From Chlamydiota bacterium (lineage in GTDB: Bacteria > Chlamydiota > Chlamydiia > Chlamydiales > Waddliaceae), in the NCBI GenBank assembly GCA_011065005.1, contig JAAKFP010000124.1, forward strand, positions 1 through 7,305: DNA of 7,305 nucleotides, in the 5' to 3' direction. Numbering within the stretch: position 1 is the stretch's first letter; each line of letters opens with the position of its first letter. The translations under genes were made by a program, and so were the position numbers. This document shows positions 5,550 through 7,305 of this stretch, piece after piece. Under the pieces are notes generated by a model. That model had not been told where the DNA came from and searched no databases. It saw only the letters and a list, made by a program, of their open reading frames with translations.

Positions 5550-6479
5550 ATGAGACAATTAATATATAACAATTTTTTAAATAAACCATCTCGTTTTCTT
5601 TCATCGTTTATGTTTTTATTAAGCACGCTGTTACTCTTTGTAAACAGCACAGTCTCTGCCTGGTGGGATGAAGGACATTTAGCTGTAGCGCAGATCGCTT
5701 ATGAAGAACTACAGCCAGAGGTGATCCATAAAGTTGAGCCCTATCTCGATGCTGTGTCAGGTTCCTTTCCAAATCATTCAGACTTTGTCATGGCTTCCGT
5801 TTGGGCTGATGATATTGTTCACGATGGCATTAATTCTTTTCTTCTATGGCATGGGTCGGCACGTCCCTACGATCCTGAAGGCATACTGTCCCTTCAAGAA
5901 AAAGAAATAATTCTTGCGAAGTTTGAGGGGAATGACATCGTTTGGGCAATAGATGAGTGCAAGAAGACGCTTAAGAACCCTAACGCTACTCCCTGGGCAA
6001 AAGGATTTATGCTACGTATGTTGATTCATATCGTCGGTGATATTCACCAACCCATCCACTGCACTACCTATTACAGTCACAATTTTCCAAAGGGTGATCG
6101 AGCGGGAACTCGTTATCGCATCAAACATGAGAAGTATGAATCGATTCATCAGCTTTTCGATGGTGCATTTGGTTTGGGGGATCATAGACCTGAGCGTCCT
6201 ATGACGGAGGGGGACAAGCGACATTTAAGCGACCTAGTCTTCTACCTTAAAACTGAATTTCCCAGGGATTCGTTACCCCAACTTGTTGAAAAAAAAATTG
6301 ATAGTTGGAGACAAGAAAGTTATGATATCGGAGTGAATTTCGGTTACGGAAACATAGCTCTGAATGAGTCGCCCTCTGAGCAAGTAATGATGGAAGGAAA
6401 AATCGTTACAGGAAAACAGCTTGCTTTGGCAGGTTATCGACTGGCGGATCTCCTGAACGACATTTTGGGTGGGAATTAA
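5550..6479 (+). CDS. Exported S1/P1-family zinc nuclease
   Basis: The 309-residue product degrades single-stranded nucleic acids and probably acts outside the inner membrane. The start at 5550 is chosen because ATAGG lies 7 bp upstream and the signal peptide is then complete (37 residues, ending NSTVSA). The TTG at 5487 has no usable ribosome-binding site. Cleavage after SA would expose Trp38 as the mature N-terminus, which in P1 nuclease binds zinc through its amino group. The other eight ligands are present with the family spacing: His43 (WWDEGH), Asp87 (VWADD), His101 (WHGS), His160, Asp164 and His170 (HIVGDIHQPIH), His200 and Asp204 (HQLFD). The supporting motif GDRAGTRY is at 182-189. 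With all nine ligands intact, a three-zinc enzyme is expected. Nucleotide scavenging or attack on host nucleic acid are possible roles (inference). It follows the ZIP gene by 114 bp and precedes the hydrolase by 96 bp. Confidence 0.94.
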   Translation: MRQLIYNNFLNKPSRFLSSFMFLLSTLLLFVNSTVSAWWDEGHLAVAQIAYEELQPEVIHKVEPYLDAVSGSFPNHSDFVMASVWADDIVHDGINSFLLWHGSARPYDPEGILSLQEKEIILAKFEGNDIVWAIDECKKTLKNPNATPWAKGFMLRMLIHIVGDIHQPIHCTTYYSHNFPKGDRAGTRYRIKHEKYESIHQLFDGAFGLGDHRPERPMTEGDKRHLSDLVFYLKTEFPRDSLPQLVEKKIDSWRQESYDIGVNFGYGNIALNESPSEQVMMEGKIVTGKQLALAGYRLADLLNDILGGN

Positions 6480-6489
6480 CACGATCTTG

Positions 6490-6524
6490 TTGAGAACTTT
6501 ACGTTTTCTTAACGTAATTATTTT
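6490..6524 (+). promoter_or_regulatory. Palindrome overlapping a candidate promoter, or weak terminator
   Basis: TTACGTT (6499-6505), a 5-nt loop, and AACGTAA (6511-6517) form a perfect 7-bp inverted repeat followed by TTATTTT. Two readings compete. It may be a weak intrinsic terminator of the nuclease gene, although the stem is A+T-rich and short. Or it may be an operator, because TTGAGA (6490-6495, 5 of 6 to consensus) and CGTAAT (6513-6518, 4 of 6) are 17 bp apart and the palindrome covers the spacer and most of the -10. The downstream gene starts 52 bp beyond. Confidence 0.4.
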
Positions 6525-6575
6525 AGAATTTATGTATGTTTATTAATAGGAAATCAATTAAATAGGACAATAATA

Positions 6576-7305
6576 ATGGTTGCAAGAAGTGAGAATGTAG
6601 ATTCAGTTTATAATTTTTTTTGTACGGAGTGTGACGATCCTGAAGAAGGGCTGAATTTGAAGCTATTAGAAAAAAAAGTAAAAAAGATCTCTCGGGATGT
6701 ATTATGGAGTAATGTGGATAAAAGCGATTCCAGCAAAATCATCGAGATAAAAAGAAAGATCAAGCAGCTAAAACGGGAAAAGACAACAACCTTTAAAGGG
6801 ATCGATATAAAAAAGATTCGCATCGTAGCTCCGGACTCCGCAGGGATGAAGGTGTTCTATGCGCTGACCCTCATCCCAAGAATTATTTTTGTATTCGCTA
6901 GATCAATTGCCCATGTAATCATGTTTGGGATTTCCAGCATTTGGTATAAAAATGAGCGTCAAAATTCTAGGAAAATTGAAAAAAAGTTTACACCTATTCT
7001 CTTTATTCATGGTATGAGTGCAAACCAGAGGCAGTTTGATATCACTCGATTGTTCTTGGAAAAACATAACGATGTTGGCCATGTGTTTACCTTAAACTTG
7101 AATAAATCCCCTTTTAACAATGATGAAGACGCATCCTTAGAAATCTATGCGCAGAAAGTGGATGACTACATTCTAAGCATTAAACAGCGTTATGCTAAAG
7201 AGGGATATGATTTGAAAGATGTCATCATTGTCGGCCATTCCATGGGAGGTTTGGTTGCAGGTCAATACGCAGAAAACCAAGGAAAGCAAGGCCATTTGGC
7301 TACCG
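6576..7305 (+). CDS. Alpha/beta-hydrolase (lipase-like), N-terminal part, cut by window end
   Basis: The reading frame is open from ATG 6576 to the window edge (243 codons plus one base) and has no stop. AGGA lies 8 bp upstream as ribosome-binding site. Residues 1-80 are charged and Lys-rich (EKKVKKISR, KRKIKQLKREK). Residues 93-123 are hydrophobic (VFYALTLIPRIIFVF and onward) and could be a membrane anchor; there is no N-terminal signal peptide. The hydrolase domain begins at TPILFIHGMSAN (139-150), with the HG oxyanion-type motif at 145-146. The nucleophile elbow is GHSMGG (220-225), with Ser222. This pattern fits lipases and esterases of the PGAP1-like or triacylglycerol-lipase kind. The catalytic Asp and His are beyond the window. 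The substrate is unknown; lipid or ester hydrolysis at a membrane is the likely activity. Confidence 0.85.
   Translation, partial: MVARSENVDSVYNFFCTECDDPEEGLNLKLLEKKVKKISRDVLWSNVDKSDSSKIIEIKRKIKQLKREKTTTFKGIDIKKIRIVAPDSAGMKVFYALTLIPRIIFVFARSIAHVIMFGISSIWYKNERQNSRKIEKKFTPILFIHGMSANQRQFDITRLFLEKHNDVGHVFTLNLNKSPFNNDEDASLEIYAQKVDDYILSIKQRYAKEGYDLKDVIIVGHSMGGLVAGQYAENQGKQGHLAT

Noticed and set aside
6608..6823. 71-codon minus-strand reading frame
   Set aside because: It is antisense to the lipase-like gene, which has a ribosome-binding site and a recognisable hydrolase domain. The Phe-rich translation reflects Lys codons on the other strand.

Overview
The window looks like chromosomal DNA from a chlamydia-related bacterium (phylum Chlamydiae, environmental or Parachlamydiales-like lineage); genus cannot be fixed from the sequence alone. 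The main pointer is a cysteine-rich MOMP-like / Lpg1974-family outer membrane protein with a signal peptide and terminal Phe. An exported kinase-like protein of a type I associate with these genomes is a weaker pointer. The DNA is A+T-rich between genes and carries short dispersed repeats but no intact transposase gene.

Layout. 1-122: a partial copy of a dispersed repeat. 250-1821 (+): exported S1-family sulfatase. 1818-2693 (-): exported protein with a protein-kinase-like fold, meeting the sulfatase tail to tail with a 4-bp overlap. 2713-2738: a perfect 11-bp hairpin. 2765-3889 (-): MOMP-like porin. 3890-4631: 742 bp without a credible gene, holding two non-autonomous mobile elements 46 bp beyond one another's target duplications. 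One is IS66-like (4035-4322, flanked by 8-bp GAGCTCAA). The other (4381-4542, flanked by TCAC) has 55-nt inverted arms and belongs to the same family as the repeat at 1-122. 4632-5435 (+): ZIP-family metal transporter. 5550-6479 (+): exported S1/P1 nuclease with all nine zinc ligands. 6576-7305 (+): the N-terminal part of an alpha/beta-hydrolase (lipase-like), cut by the window end.

How the genes relate. Five of the six genes act in or across the envelope (sulfatase, kinase-like protein, porin, transporter, nuclease). The sixth has a hydrophobic segment before its hydrolase domain. This fits an accessory 'envelope and scavenging' region: nuclease and sulfatase for breaking down host or environmental polymers, a porin for solute entry, and a ZIP transporter next to a three-zinc nuclease. 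No operon can be proven. The porin and kinase-like gene are co-oriented with a 71-bp gap. The three right-hand genes are co-oriented with gaps of 114 and 96 bp, each gap holding a possible promoter.

I did not find a clearly new multi-gene defence or secretion system. The best leads are the secreted kinase-like protein, the two MITE families, the sulfatase that appears to lack the usual substrate-binding histidine, and the ZIP protein lacking the usual TM4 metal ligands.
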